From Benthortus sp964440495 (lineage in GTDB: Archaea > Thermoproteota > Nitrososphaeria_A > Caldarchaeales > Wolframiiraptoraceae): 13,509 nt of DNA. Positions within the stretch are counted from its first letter, which is position 1. The number at the start of each line of letters is the position of its first letter. Where the stretch lies: positions 1 through 13,509 of the forward strand of contig CAYTSD010000034.1 in the NCBI GenBank assembly GCA_964440495.1. The letters are read 5' to 3'. Shown here piece after piece: positions 7,501 through 13,509 of the stretch. Made by a program: the position numbers and the translations under genes. The notes below the pieces were generated by a model, which was not told where the DNA came from, made no database searches, and saw only the letters and a program-made list of their open reading frames with translations.

Positions 7501-7700
7501 AGACTCCGAGTGTGAGCGATATAATGATGAGGTTGGAGGACTATAGGCGGAGGATGCCGGGTCTGAGGAGACTTGAAAGGATACGTGAGAGGCTTGACGG
7601 TCTCTTAGAAGAGTTTCTGAGAGGGGAGGCTGAGACGATTTACTTAACCTACCTCGTCTCAAAAGCCTTGAAGGAAAGGAATGTTAGCAGGAGAGTTTAG
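4575..7700 (+). CDS. Large SF2 DNA/RNA helicase, MrfA/Lhr-like, with C-terminal extension
   Basis: 1041 residues. Two RecA-like domains: LYRHQ Q-like motif at 59-63, Walker A GTGSGKT at 81-87, motif Ia IYPTLALAEDQ at 104-114, Ib TNPAYLL at 161-167, Walker B VVDDFDFYG at 192-200, motif III TAA near 228-230, motif IV TLVFTRS at 343-349, motif V SQGIDIG at 404-410 and motif VI QREGRKGRR at 429-437. The order and wording resemble COG1205-type helicases (MrfA/YprA, Lhr-like), but Walker B is DDFD rather than DEVH, and motif VI has E and K where AxxGRAGR is usual. Residues ~700-775 look like a degenerate DUF1998 region (ALHEPESAGL at 761-770) without its cysteines; the whole protein has only three Cys. 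Residues 850-1041 are an extra alpha/beta then charged helical part. Likely a repair or RNA-remodelling helicase. The TTG start is supported by an upstream purine-rich GGTAGGAG. Confidence 0.85.
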   Translation: MTKPSVRSGEILERLGYEYYFFQQSGEQPQQVELTFSKLIPSLSEASGERSRLLAGRRLYRHQLEAYEALSSGRNLILRSGTGSGKTEAWFAAAAEKRLRTLVIYPTLALAEDQFTRLRDYCRDLEIRLEAIDAARRQELIKQHGVSGLRRKLTQAEILLTNPAYLLNEVKKLALGRGSLLRGFIERLNLIVVDDFDFYGPREIALLFSMLKILTFLLGGRPLYAFMTAALENPEEVAEYLTSLNGRETRIVSGRAFKAPNETYVVLGKNLRRFWEEARRWEDRLREAGVGEDILKSLRSYAEFKRNFYRVWDALRYAGIRVPDPWPDPAEIISEYLFDDTVTLVFTRSIARAEELVRRVVQRTGRRDRVASHHHLLSKSYRREVEEAVRAGLVKVLISPRTLSQGIDIGAVHRVVHIGLPDEVREYHQREGRKGRRPEIELTETIIIPQGGWDEDLLSRGVDALRRWIELPMEKIIVNPSNKYSTLFEALLRIQSPSLRKYLGREELELLRKLGLERDLELTGLGKRAWRQMNFYEFSPPYGIKRMKIEEDGSEHRLEDVSHCDLVEKFQPGAIDYTSDSVVTLHRLSDKSRTVTAIYVEPLRERTLRRYEGTAYALEEYIKIKSLWNENPNILRDYYVGRLHSRVLCVVHPPVEGFGKYTKIPNRVEWLLIGERKRMLRRDDETIFYRDRRTIVVPAPTYGKYEDYTYGLIVEAGIEDDPELLRIGLAFLTIVLRRVFGIAFETIMYDVLRLGERKFIALHEPESAGLIEKLDWSNVYRTAENYEPDELDEIFLQEIDEYAYSSFTARKLDWKLAKIHALKALDYLRMRDRIKVEFMGGVEVPKPSKSLRIAALSAIYLPVREDVEAGVYALTIYDGEEYYYSSGVAELNQPDDGYIAVQRKISELLDQEFTLSIYSLRVLDPILGQAGLRGLEATVRGALSMGRLVEVEERLREAAGWAPPLEELKHALRLKQTPSVSDIMMRLEDYRRRMPGLRRLERIRERLDGLLEEFLRGEAETIYLTYLVSKALKERNVSRRV

Positions 7701-7710
7701 AACCAAAATG

Positions 7711-7716
7711 TTTAAA
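7711..7716 (+). promoter_or_regulatory. TATA-like box TTTAAA for rtcB
   Basis: TTTAAA in the 46-bp gap after the helicase gene. Transcription is predicted from about 7739, giving a leader of roughly 8 nt before the ATG at 7747. It suggests rtcB is not only read through from the helicase. Confidence 0.45.
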
Positions 7717-7746
7717 GCAGGCTTAGAATAGGAATCAACGGGAATT

Positions 7747-9201
7747 ATGCCAAGAGTAGCTCTCGAAAAGCTAGACCAATACATATGGCGCATACCTAAG
7801 CATAGACCCGACATGCGCGTGCCAGTGCTAGTCTTCGCGTCCAGGGAACTTCTCGAGAAGATGCAGAGAGACAGGACACTAATCCAAGCAGCAAACGTTT
7901 CGACACTTCCAGGAGTGTTGAAGCATGTTGCTGTTCTACCTGACGCTCATGAGGGATACGGGTTTCCAATAGGAGGGGTTGCTGCAACAGACTATGAGGA
8001 GGGTGTAATCTCGCCTGGAGGGGTAGGATACGACATAAACTGCGGCGTCAGACTCATGGTAACAAACCTAGACCTAAAGGATGTTCAACCGAAGATGAAG
8101 GAGCTTATAGACACGATATTCATGAATGTTCCAGCAGGCCTCGGCTCGAAGAGAAAAGACTTCACGGTCACCCACAGCGACCTTGACAGAATAGCCGTTG
8201 AGGGAGCGCGATACGTCATCGAGAGATTCGGGCTTGGATGGCCTGAAGACCTCAAGCACATAGAGGAGGAAGGATGCCTGGAGGGAGCCGACCCAAACGC
8301 CGTGAGTCCAACGGCTAGAAAGAGGGGCGCTGCACAGATAGGGACGCTTGGAAGCGGAAACCATTTCCTAGAGGTTCAGCGGGTTGACAAGATATTCGAT
8401 GAAAGGGCTGCGAAGGAGATGGGGATAACCCATGAGAATCAGATAACGGTTCTAGTCCACACAGGGAGTAGGGGGTTCGGCCACCAGATTTGCAGCGACT
8501 ATCTAAGAGTTATGGAGAGGGCTGCCCACAAGTATGGGATAAGGCTTCCAGATAGGGAGCTTGCATGCGCGCCTGCGAAGAGCCGTGAGGCTGAGAGTTA
8601 TCTAAAGGCGTTCAGGTCTGCGGTTAACTTCGCATTCGCAAACCGTCAGGCCATAAGCCACTGGGTTAGACAGAGTTTTGAGAAGGTGTTTAAGCGTCCA
8701 GTGGAGGAGATGGGTTTAGAGCTGGTCTACGACGTGGCCCATAATATTGTGAAGCTTGAGGAGCATGTAATAGATGGTGTGAGGAGGAAGGTCTGGGTTC
8801 ACAGGAAGGGGGCGACGAGAAGCTTCCCAGCAGGCCATCCACTAATCCCCGAAGACTACCGAGACATTGGGCAGCCTGTTCTCCTCCCAGGCAGCATGGG
8901 GACTGCGAGCTGGGTTCTCCTAGGGAATCCGAGGGCTATGGAGCTAACCTTTGGGAGCACGGCTCACGGGGCTGGAAGAGAGATGAGTAGAGCAGCTGCC
9001 AAGAGAGCCTACAGGGCGAGCCAAGTTATCCAAGCCCTACACAACAAAGGAATAATTATTCGAAGCGATAGTATGGGGACTGTCGTTGAGGAGGTTGACG
9101 CAGCCTACAAGAACGTTGACATAGTTGCTGAGGTAAGCCACGGGGTTGGGATAGGGACGAAGGTCGCTAGGCTTGTCCCCTTAGGGGTGGTTAAGGGTTA
9201 G
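7747..9201 (+). CDS. rtcB: RNA-splicing ligase RtcB (tRNA ligase)
   Basis: Joins 2',3'-cyclic-phosphate (3'-phosphate) and 5'-OH RNA ends using GTP and Mn2+. In archaea it seals tRNA exons after the splicing endonuclease has cut. All active-site residues known from Pyrococcus RtcB are present with a 1-4 residue offset: D96 and C99 in GYDINCG, H206 in GSGNHF, H238 in VHTGSRGFGH, H332 in VAHNIV, and the guanylylated H407 in HGAGR; the C-terminal Lys is K483. The DAHEGYGFPIGGVAA block (66-80) is intact. At 484 residues it has no intein, unlike the Pyrococcus gene. It lies 46 bp after the helicase with its own TATA-like box and directly before a small membrane protein. Archease is not in the window. 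Confidence 0.97.
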   Translation: MPRVALEKLDQYIWRIPKHRPDMRVPVLVFASRELLEKMQRDRTLIQAANVSTLPGVLKHVAVLPDAHEGYGFPIGGVAATDYEEGVISPGGVGYDINCGVRLMVTNLDLKDVQPKMKELIDTIFMNVPAGLGSKRKDFTVTHSDLDRIAVEGARYVIERFGLGWPEDLKHIEEEGCLEGADPNAVSPTARKRGAAQIGTLGSGNHFLEVQRVDKIFDERAAKEMGITHENQITVLVHTGSRGFGHQICSDYLRVMERAAHKYGIRLPDRELACAPAKSREAESYLKAFRSAVNFAFANRQAISHWVRQSFEKVFKRPVEEMGLELVYDVAHNIVKLEEHVIDGVRRKVWVHRKGATRSFPAGHPLIPEDYRDIGQPVLLPGSMGTASWVLLGNPRAMELTFGSTAHGAGREMSRAAAKRAYRASQVIQALHNKGIIIRSDSMGTVVEEVDAAYKNVDIVAEVSHGVGIGTKVARLVPLGVVKG

Positions 9202-9444
9202 GTGGATGGAGAGTTGGGTGAGGAACCCCTTCTCCCAGCCCTCACCCTCCTCGGAATACTTCTAATCATAGTTGGAGTAATCCTAGTAATAATACCCTAC
9301 CTCCTACACGCTGGAGTGAAGCTTGAGAACGTTCATCCGCTTCTCCTAGTGTGGAAGAGGTTTGATGGATTTGTTCTTGGGACGTCGCCGCTTTTATTGA
9401 TAATCCTTCTAGTAGTCTATCTGCTATTCTTTCTCAGAAGGTGA
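9202..9444 (+). CDS. Small two-helix membrane protein, unknown
   Basis: 80 residues starting with a GTG that directly follows the rtcB stop codon, so it is probably co-translated with rtcB. Two strong hydrophobic helices lie at about 11-35 and 58-78, joined by a loop with LENVHP and WKRFDG. An acidic N-terminus and a terminal RR suggest the ends face opposite charge environments, but topology is uncertain. The layout is like that of DUF2905-type small membrane proteins, though the signature of that family is not visible and I do not assign it. Its last 21 bp overlap the convergent phosphoribosyltransferase gene. Confidence 0.65.
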   Translation: MDGELGEEPLLPALTLLGILLIIVGVILVIIPYLLHAGVKLENVHPLLLVWKRFDGFVLGTSPLLLIILLVVYLLFFLRR

Positions 9445-10083
9445 GATTAGTCTACGTGCTCTCTCGAGATAGTCCATGACCTCGGTGTCGCTTAGCTGTG
9501 AAAAATCTCTATAGAACTGTCCGATAGCGTAGAAGGGGGCGGGTGTCTCGATGCAGACAACTTCATCGGCTTCAGCCCTCAGCTTCGGCAGGGTCTCAGG
9601 CGGAGCGACTGGAACCGCTGCGACTATCCTTTTCGCGCCAAGTTTTCTCAGAAATCTTAGAGTCGCTATCATCGTCGCACCTGTCGCAACTCCATCATCT
9701 ACAACTATCACTGTGTAGTCGTCGAGTCTTGGGAGAGGTCTCCCATCCCTATACACCTCAATCCTTCTTTGAACCTCTCTTAGCTCTCTCTCAGCAGCTT
9801 CCTCCAGCCACTCCCCTCTAACCCCGACCACCCTCGCAACCTCCTCCTCAACATATAGTGTCCCGTCCTCGGCGACCGCCCCCACGGCCAACTCAGGCTC
9901 CATGGGTGCGCCAACCTTCCTTGGAACAGTTACCTCGAGGGGGCATCCTAGAGCCTCTGCAACATAGTATCCGACCTCGACGCCGCCCCTAGGAATAGCT
10001 ACTACAACACATTTCTCGTCTCTAAACTCTTTGAGAAGCTCCGCGAGCCTGAGTCCAGCATCCCTCCGGTCCCTAAAGATCAT
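9424..10083 (-). CDS. Predicted phosphoribosyltransferase, COG1926 type
   Basis: 219 residues with a type I phosphoribosyltransferase fold. The PRPP-binding motif VIVVDDGVATGAT is at 125-137, with the two acidic residues D129-D130. The family-specific front part is also seen: IPRGGVEVG (30-38), and PRKVGAP then ELAVGAVAEDG (54-74). This group is known as predicted phosphoribosyltransferases; the base or acceptor is generally not established, and nearby nucleotide salvage genes are absent here. The ATG overlaps the topoisomerase stop codon (ATGA, 10080-10083), so the two form an operon with coupled translation. The 3' end overlaps the membrane protein gene on the other strand by 21 bp. The fold is certain; the substrate is unknown. 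Confidence 0.88.
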   Translation of the reverse strand: MIFRDRRDAGLRLAELLKEFRDEKCVVVAIPRGGVEVGYYVAEALGCPLEVTVPRKVGAPMEPELAVGAVAEDGTLYVEEEVARVVGVRGEWLEEAAERELREVQRRIEVYRDGRPLPRLDDYTVIVVDDGVATGATMIATLRFLRKLGAKRIVAAVPVAPPETLPKLRAEADEVVCIETPAPFYAIGQFYRDFSQLSDTEVMDYLERARRLISPSEKE

Positions 10084-11798
10084 GAGCCTATCCTCCTAGA
10101 GTTAGAGAGAGCGGCGCCTATCTCAGCCGCTTTCCCCTCCAATCTCTTATAGAGCTCCGAGTATATCTTGATTGTCTCCTCGAAGGCTTCCTCATAGCTC
10201 TTCAGCCCCTCACCTATCATCCGCATGTTCTCCTCGACGAGTCTTCTGGTCTGGGGTGAGACAAGCCTCTCATCAATCCTTCTAAGCTGGGTTATCAGCG
10301 TCATCCCGAGCTTGGTAGGCTTCAAGGTCCTCCTACTCTTAACCGCGTAGCCTCTCTGGAGGAGTATCCGTGGATACTCAGCCCTCGTGGCGTCGGTTCC
10401 TATCCCATCACGCTCCATAAGCTTGAGAAGCGCTGCCTCGGTCAGCCTAGGAGGAGGCTTAGTCCTCTCCTCAACCAGCCTAACCTCAAGTATCTCAAGC
10501 CTTTCCCCGGTCTTGAGTCTTGGGAGAGGGCTGGGCTTCGGCTTGAAGTAGGGGTAGACCTCGTAGAATCCTTCCTCAAGTATTCTAAGCCCTTGGGAGC
10601 CGAGGTTCAGGTCTCCAACCCTAAGTGAAGCCTTCTGCCTAAGGAGTAGGGCATCGTCGAAGAATGCGTTAGCAGAGTATCTTCGGGCGATATACTCCCA
10701 CAACCTCCATCGGAGCGAGCCATCCCTTCTAGGAGGCTTGATCGGGTAGATTGGTGGGTGGGCGTGGTCGTCGAGCCTCCCTTGGAGAGGCTTGGCCTCC
10801 TCGGCTGCTCTAGCCTCTTCGAGGATTCCCGCATCCCTGGCCGCCTGGGCTGGAACCCTGTGATCGAACCCCTTTGGCCACCGGTTGGTGTCGGTTCTCG
10901 GGTAGCTTATGTAGCCCTCGGAGTAGAGCTCCTCAGCGGTTCGGAGGATGCTTGCGGCGCTCATGCCTGTGATACGGTTGAGGTCTCTAAGCATCTCATC
11001 GGTTCTGAGCGGCGTCGGCCTAGAGACAGCTCTCTCAGCCTCCTCATAGGCTTCCACCACAGCATACCTCTCCCCAAGAGCCTTCTCATACGCCTTCCCA
11101 GCCTCCTCCCTCTCATAGAACCTTCCACTAGACGCCTCGAACTCTTCACCCGAGCTCGACCTAACCCTTATTTTTACAACCCAGTAGGGCTTCGGCTTGA
11201 ACCCAAGTATCTCCTCCTCACGTACTACGAGGTAGTTTAGGGTCGGGGTCTGGCAGCTTCCCCAGGAGATTAGTCCACGGAGCCCACGGCGCCGGGCACT
11301 CATGGTTAGAAGTCTCGTGAAGGCTGCTCCAGTGACTAGGTCGAAGTTCCTCCTATAGGTCGCCTTCCAAACCCATCTCCAGTTAAGGTCTGGTTCACGG
11401 TTGTTCCAAGCCCTCCAGAGCTCGACCTCGCTAACCGAGTTAAACCTCATCCTAGAGAATCTCCCAGAGTTCCTGAACCTCCGGTAGAGTGAGAGAACCT
11501 CTGAGCCTATGAGCTCACCCTCACCATCGTTGTCGGTTGCTATCACAAGCTCCTCGACATGGTCGCCGAGAAGCCTAGACAGTTTGCCGTAGCTCTCCCT
11601 ATCCCTAACAACGCTTCTAAACCTCCTGACGCCAAATATCTCCCTTGGGTTAACCCTATTCCACTCATAGCCTCTTGGAAGCTCTGCGTCGAGTAGATGG
11701 CCTCTAAGCCCAAGCACCTCGACTTTAATTCCTCGGGTTTTCAGGGTTCTCGCTATCGCCCTGGCGACTGAAGGCTTCTCGGCGACCACAAGCATCAT
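10080..11798 (-). CDS. topA: Type IA DNA topoisomerase (archaeal Topo I/III), no zinc fingers
   Basis: Relaxes or decatenates DNA by cutting one strand through a 5'-phosphotyrosine. The TOPRIM domain is at 1-~130: catalytic E7 in VVAEKPS and the Mg-binding DxDxE at D89, D91 and E93 (ATDNDGEGE). SCQTPTLNYLVVRE at 181-194 and the catalytic Tyr Y299 in SYPRTD follow, then HPPIYP (347-352) and GIGTDATRAEYP (465-476). At 572 residues it has the type IA core, but only one cysteine (C182), so the C-terminal zinc-finger tail of many Topo I/III proteins is absent. The C-terminus is a charged helical stretch instead. Of two adjacent Met codons I use the first, because GGTGAT (11805-11810) lies 6 nt before it. 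It is the first gene of a two-gene operon with the phosphoribosyltransferase. Confidence 0.95.
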   Translation of the reverse strand: MMLVVAEKPSVARAIARTLKTRGIKVEVLGLRGHLLDAELPRGYEWNRVNPREIFGVRRFRSVVRDRESYGKLSRLLGDHVEELVIATDNDGEGELIGSEVLSLYRRFRNSGRFSRMRFNSVSEVELWRAWNNREPDLNWRWVWKATYRRNFDLVTGAAFTRLLTMSARRRGLRGLISWGSCQTPTLNYLVVREEEILGFKPKPYWVVKIRVRSSSGEEFEASSGRFYEREEAGKAYEKALGERYAVVEAYEEAERAVSRPTPLRTDEMLRDLNRITGMSAASILRTAEELYSEGYISYPRTDTNRWPKGFDHRVPAQAARDAGILEEARAAEEAKPLQGRLDDHAHPPIYPIKPPRRDGSLRWRLWEYIARRYSANAFFDDALLLRQKASLRVGDLNLGSQGLRILEEGFYEVYPYFKPKPSPLPRLKTGERLEILEVRLVEERTKPPPRLTEAALLKLMERDGIGTDATRAEYPRILLQRGYAVKSRRTLKPTKLGMTLITQLRRIDERLVSPQTRRLVEENMRMIGEGLKSYEEAFEETIKIYSELYKRLEGKAAEIGAALSNSRRIGS

Positions 11799-11804
11799 CT
11801 ATTC

Positions 11805-11810
11805 ATCACC
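11805..11810 (-). promoter_or_regulatory. Shine-Dalgarno GGTGAT of topA
   Basis: On the minus strand GGTGAT, matching the 3' end of archaeal 16S rRNA, lies 6 nt before the first of two tandem ATG codons (11798). It decides for that start. A possible TATA-like stretch (GGTTAAGCATT, minus strand) lies about 25 bp further up. Confidence 0.6.
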
Positions 11811-11859
11811 TTCAGATGAAGGGTTTACTAAATGCTTAACCCTGGGCTCACCCTTAACA

Positions 11860-11867
11860 CTTAAAAG
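11860..11867 (+). promoter_or_regulatory. TATA-like box for rpoP
   Basis: CTTAAAAG predicts transcription from about 11888, only some 5 nt before the ATG at 11894. GGTGG at 11886-11890 is adjacent. The 95-bp region 11799-11893 thus serves topA and rpoP divergently. Confidence 0.5.
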
Positions 11868-11893
11868 GACGTCAGCGCAAGCATCGGTGGAAG

Positions 11894-12103
11894 ATGTCGG
11901 CTCAGCCAACCTCTGAGGAAAAAATCCTCTACCAATGTGTGTGGTGTAAACGGGTTTTCGATAAGCAGATGCTCTCGAAGGTTAATGAGACACGGTGCCC
12001 CTACTGTGGGTTCAACGTGATAAAGAAGGCTAAGCCTCTCTCAGCGAAACTTATTCTGACTTCGGAGCTCATGAAGGAGCAGAGGCTTCTGACGACTGGC
12101 TAG
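11894..12103 (+). CDS. rpoP: DNA-directed RNA polymerase subunit P (Rpb12-like)
   Basis: Small zinc-ribbon subunit of archaeal RNA polymerase, the homologue of eukaryotic Rpb12, which helps hold the core together. The ribbon is C15-x2-C18 and C35-PY-C38, with RCPYCGF typical of RpoP, followed by the basic KKAKPLSAKLI tail that this subunit has. At 69 residues it is longer than the usual 45-50 because it has about ten extra residues before the ribbon (SAQPTSEEK) and a longer C-terminal tail. The next Met is beyond the first two cysteines, so the start cannot be later. Its last 35 bp overlap the end of rpl7ae on the other strand. Confidence 0.9.
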   Translation: MSAQPTSEEKILYQCVWCKRVFDKQMLSKVNETRCPYCGFNVIKKAKPLSAKLILTSELMKEQRLLTTG

Positions 12104-12479
12104 CCTTCGACCCCCTAATCTCCTGAACCTTCTTGATTATCTCATCTAGGAAGTCTTTAGCAGCTCCAGGGTCGATTACCGAGACGCTGCTCGCTGCTAC
12201 ACTTAGTCCAGCCGCCTCCCCGAGCTCCTTCTTAGAACCGACGAAGATGTATGGTATCTTCCTCTCGTCGCAGAGTGTTGGAAGGAATCCGACTATCTCA
12301 GGTGGGTCAACATCGGTTGCTATTATAACGAACTTGGCCTGCCCTCTCTCGATAGACTTGATAACCTCGTTCACACCTTTCCTAATCTTCCCGCTTTCCC
12401 TAGCCATTCTGACGACCTCAAGGGTCGCCTTCATAAGCTCTTCTGGAACCTCGAATGTCACGTAGTACGGATTAGGCAT
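12069..12479 (-). CDS. rpl7ae: Ribosomal protein L7Ae (eL8), k-turn binding
   Basis: Archaeal 50S protein that also binds kink-turn and k-loop RNAs as the core protein of C/D and H/ACA RNPs and of RNase P. The signature is complete: RKGVNEVIKSIERGQAK at 33-49 (the position before NE is Val, often Thr or Ala), then DVDPPEIVGFLPTLCDE at 56-72 and PYIFVGSKKELGEAAG at 76-91. At 136 residues it is slightly longer than many homologues (~120-130), because of a Ser/Ala-rich tail after residue 122. That tail is encoded opposite the end of rpoP, with a 35-bp overlap. The purine-rich GGAGGAGATGAGG stretch just upstream (minus strand) may act as the ribosome site; a TATA-like GGTTAAG about 29 bp upstream would instead give an almost leaderless mRNA. 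Confidence 0.96.
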   Translation of the reverse strand: MPNPYYVTFEVPEELMKATLEVVRMARESGKIRKGVNEVIKSIERGQAKFVIIATDVDPPEIVGFLPTLCDERKIPYIFVGSKKELGEAAGLSVAASSVSVIDPGAAKDFLDEIIKKVQEIRGSKASQSSEASAPS

Positions 12480-12532
12480 GCGCCCTCATCTCCTCCCTGA
12501 AAAAGGCTTAACCCTACTACAAAAACCTAGTG

Positions 12533-12540
12533 TTTATTTA
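12533..12540 (+). promoter_or_regulatory. TATA-like box for gltX
   Basis: TTTATTTA predicts transcription from about 12561. The start codon at 12571 follows GGTGA (12560-12564) with 6 nt spacing. This places rpl7ae and gltX on divergent promoters in a 91-bp spacer. Confidence 0.5.
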
Positions 12541-12570
12541 GCCCTCGGCCTCTGAAGCAGGTGAAGAGGC

Positions 12571-13509
12571 ATGGATGTTGAGAAGCTGGCTCTGAAGTGG
12601 GCGCTGAAGAATGCGGTAGACCATGATGGGAGAGCCGTCCCCAAGCCTGTGATAGCCAAGGTTCTCGGCGAGGCTCCAGAACTTAGAAGAGATGTTCAAC
12701 GGGTTAAGGAGGTTGTGGAAAAGACCGTGGCGAAGGTTAATTCGATGAGCTTAGAGGAGCAGAGAGCCCTCTTAGAAAAGATTGCGCCCGAGTTGTTGGA
12801 GAGAAGACGTGTCGAGGAGAAGAGGCTTCCACCCCTCCCAAATGCGTCGAAGGGAAATGTTGTTACAAGGCTTCCACCGGAGCCAAGCGGCTACATGCAT
12901 ATAGGCCACGCTATGAGCGGTTATCTAAACTACCTTTATGCGAGAATGTATGAGGGGAAGCTTTGGCTGAGGTTTGAGGACACCGACCCACGTAAAGTGA
13001 AGCCAGAATACTATGAAAGCTTCAGGAGAGGATACAGGTGGCTTGGAATAGAGTGGGACTATGAGAAGAATAACAGCGACGACATAGAATTATTCTACCA
13101 ATATGCTGAGAACCTCATCAAGATAGGGAAAGCCTATGTCTGCGCATGTAAGCCTGAGAAGGTTAGAGAGCTTAGGAGGCTTGGAAAGGAATGCGAGCAT
13201 AGACGGCAAGGTATTGAAGAGAATCTAAGACTCTGGGAGAAGATGCTTTCAGGAGGATTTAGAGAGGGTGAAGCGACTCTAAGACTTGTGGGAGACATGC
13301 ATAGCCCTAACACCACTCTACGCGACCCAGCCCTCTTCAGGATAGTTGAGCACCCACATCCATTGACTGGGAGCAGGTATAAGGTCTGGCCCCTCTATGA
13401 CTTCGCCGTCTCGATAGAAGACCACCTCTGCGGAGTAACTCATGTCTTGAGGACAAGTGAGTTCGCATTGAGGGACGAGCTTCAAAACTATATTCGAGGT
13501 CTCCTAGGG
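12571..13509 (+). CDS. gltX: Glutamyl-tRNA synthetase, archaeal type (3' end outside)
   Basis: Charges tRNA-Glu (and in most archaea also tRNA-Gln) with glutamate. 313 codons are present with no stop before the window edge. The N-terminal ~95 residues form the helical extension typical of archaeal/eukaryotic GluRS. The class I HIGH signature follows in PPEPSGYMHIGHA (H110-I-G-H113), then RFEDTDPRKVKPEYY at 134-148, and the CxC...C-x-H zinc-site region C191, C193, C208 and H210 near VCACKPEKV. The segment from WPLYDFAVSIEDHLCGVTHVLR is the family's second active-site block. The KMSKS loop and the anticodon-binding domain lie beyond the window. The ATG is supported by GGTGA upstream. Confidence 0.96.
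   Translation, partial: MDVEKLALKWALKNAVDHDGRAVPKPVIAKVLGEAPELRRDVQRVKEVVEKTVAKVNSMSLEEQRALLEKIAPELLERRRVEEKRLPPLPNASKGNVVTRLPPEPSGYMHIGHAMSGYLNYLYARMYEGKLWLRFEDTDPRKVKPEYYESFRRGYRWLGIEWDYEKNNSDDIELFYQYAENLIKIGKAYVCACKPEKVRELRRLGKECEHRRQGIEENLRLWEKMLSGGFREGEATLRLVGDMHSPNTTLRDPALFRIVEHPHPLTGSRYKVWPLYDFAVSIEDHLCGVTHVLRTSEFALRDELQNYIRGLLG

Noticed and set aside
7747..9201. Possible intein in rtcB, as in Pyrococcus
   Set aside because: The 484-residue length and continuous active-site blocks leave no room for an insert.
10758..11240. 160-residue plus-strand open frame in topA
   Set aside because: Antisense to the conserved topoisomerase core, with composition typical of a shadow frame.
11799..11860. 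C/D-box sRNA suggestion: CTGA, then GGTGATGA on the minus strand before topA
   Set aside because: The CTGA-AG-GTGATGA spacing resembles a D'/C' pair, but no box C upstream or box D downstream was found at the needed distance, and GGTGAT is explained as the topA Shine-Dalgarno site.
12133..12465. 110-residue plus-strand frame in rpl7ae
   Set aside because: Antisense to a highly conserved ribosomal protein; no homology recognised.
1..13509. CRISPR array, IS element, tRNA or attachment site
   Set aside because: No regularly spaced repeats, transposase, tRNA-like TTCGA arm set or flanking direct repeats were seen; gaps between genes are at most about 125 bp.

Overview
The window reads as a densely packed archaeal chromosome segment, about half G+C, probably from the TACK (Thermoproteota-like) side and plausibly thermophilic. 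The evidence is an archaeal RNA polymerase subunit P, an L7Ae/eL8 ribosomal protein, an archaeal-type glutamyl-tRNA synthetase, an RtcB RNA ligase, and TATA-like boxes about 25 bp upstream of start codons that give leaderless or nearly leaderless mRNAs. The species cannot be named from sequence alone. No intergenic gap exceeds about 125 bp. No tRNA, rRNA, CRISPR array, IS element or phage gene was seen.

Left part (1-4499), the metabolic or accessory part. It starts with the end of a sugar-type ABC importer operon: a MalG-like permease, probably cut at its N-terminus, and a translationally coupled small membrane protein. A putative cyclase/kynurenine formamidase-family hydrolase follows on the minus strand. 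It is divergent from two tandem paralogues of the ketol-acid reductoisomerase (KARI) fold. Both paralogues keep the dinucleotide-binding motif and several acidic metal ligands, but both have lost the catalytic His and Lys of true KARI and have a remodelled cofactor loop. Next is an EthD-like ferredoxin-fold protein with a histone-H1-like Lys/Arg tail. KARI-1, KARI-2 and the EthD gene lie head to tail with short gaps, each with its own TATA-like box. This block is the best candidate for an undescribed system: an oxidoreductase pair with a changed active site, beside a metal hydrolase, an EthD protein and a solute importer.

Middle part (4575-9444), nucleic-acid enzymes. A 1041-residue SF2 helicase of the MrfA/Lhr-like kind has an unusual DDFD Walker B and a long C-terminal extension. 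It is followed by a complete intein-free RtcB RNA ligase and a small two-helix membrane protein that starts directly at the RtcB stop codon.

Right part (9424-13509), information processing. A minus-strand topoisomerase IA without zinc fingers is coupled by an ATGA overlap to a COG1926-type phosphoribosyltransferase. Divergently, rpoP is read on the plus strand and overlaps tail to tail with rpl7ae. The window ends inside gltX, whose KMSKS half lies outside.
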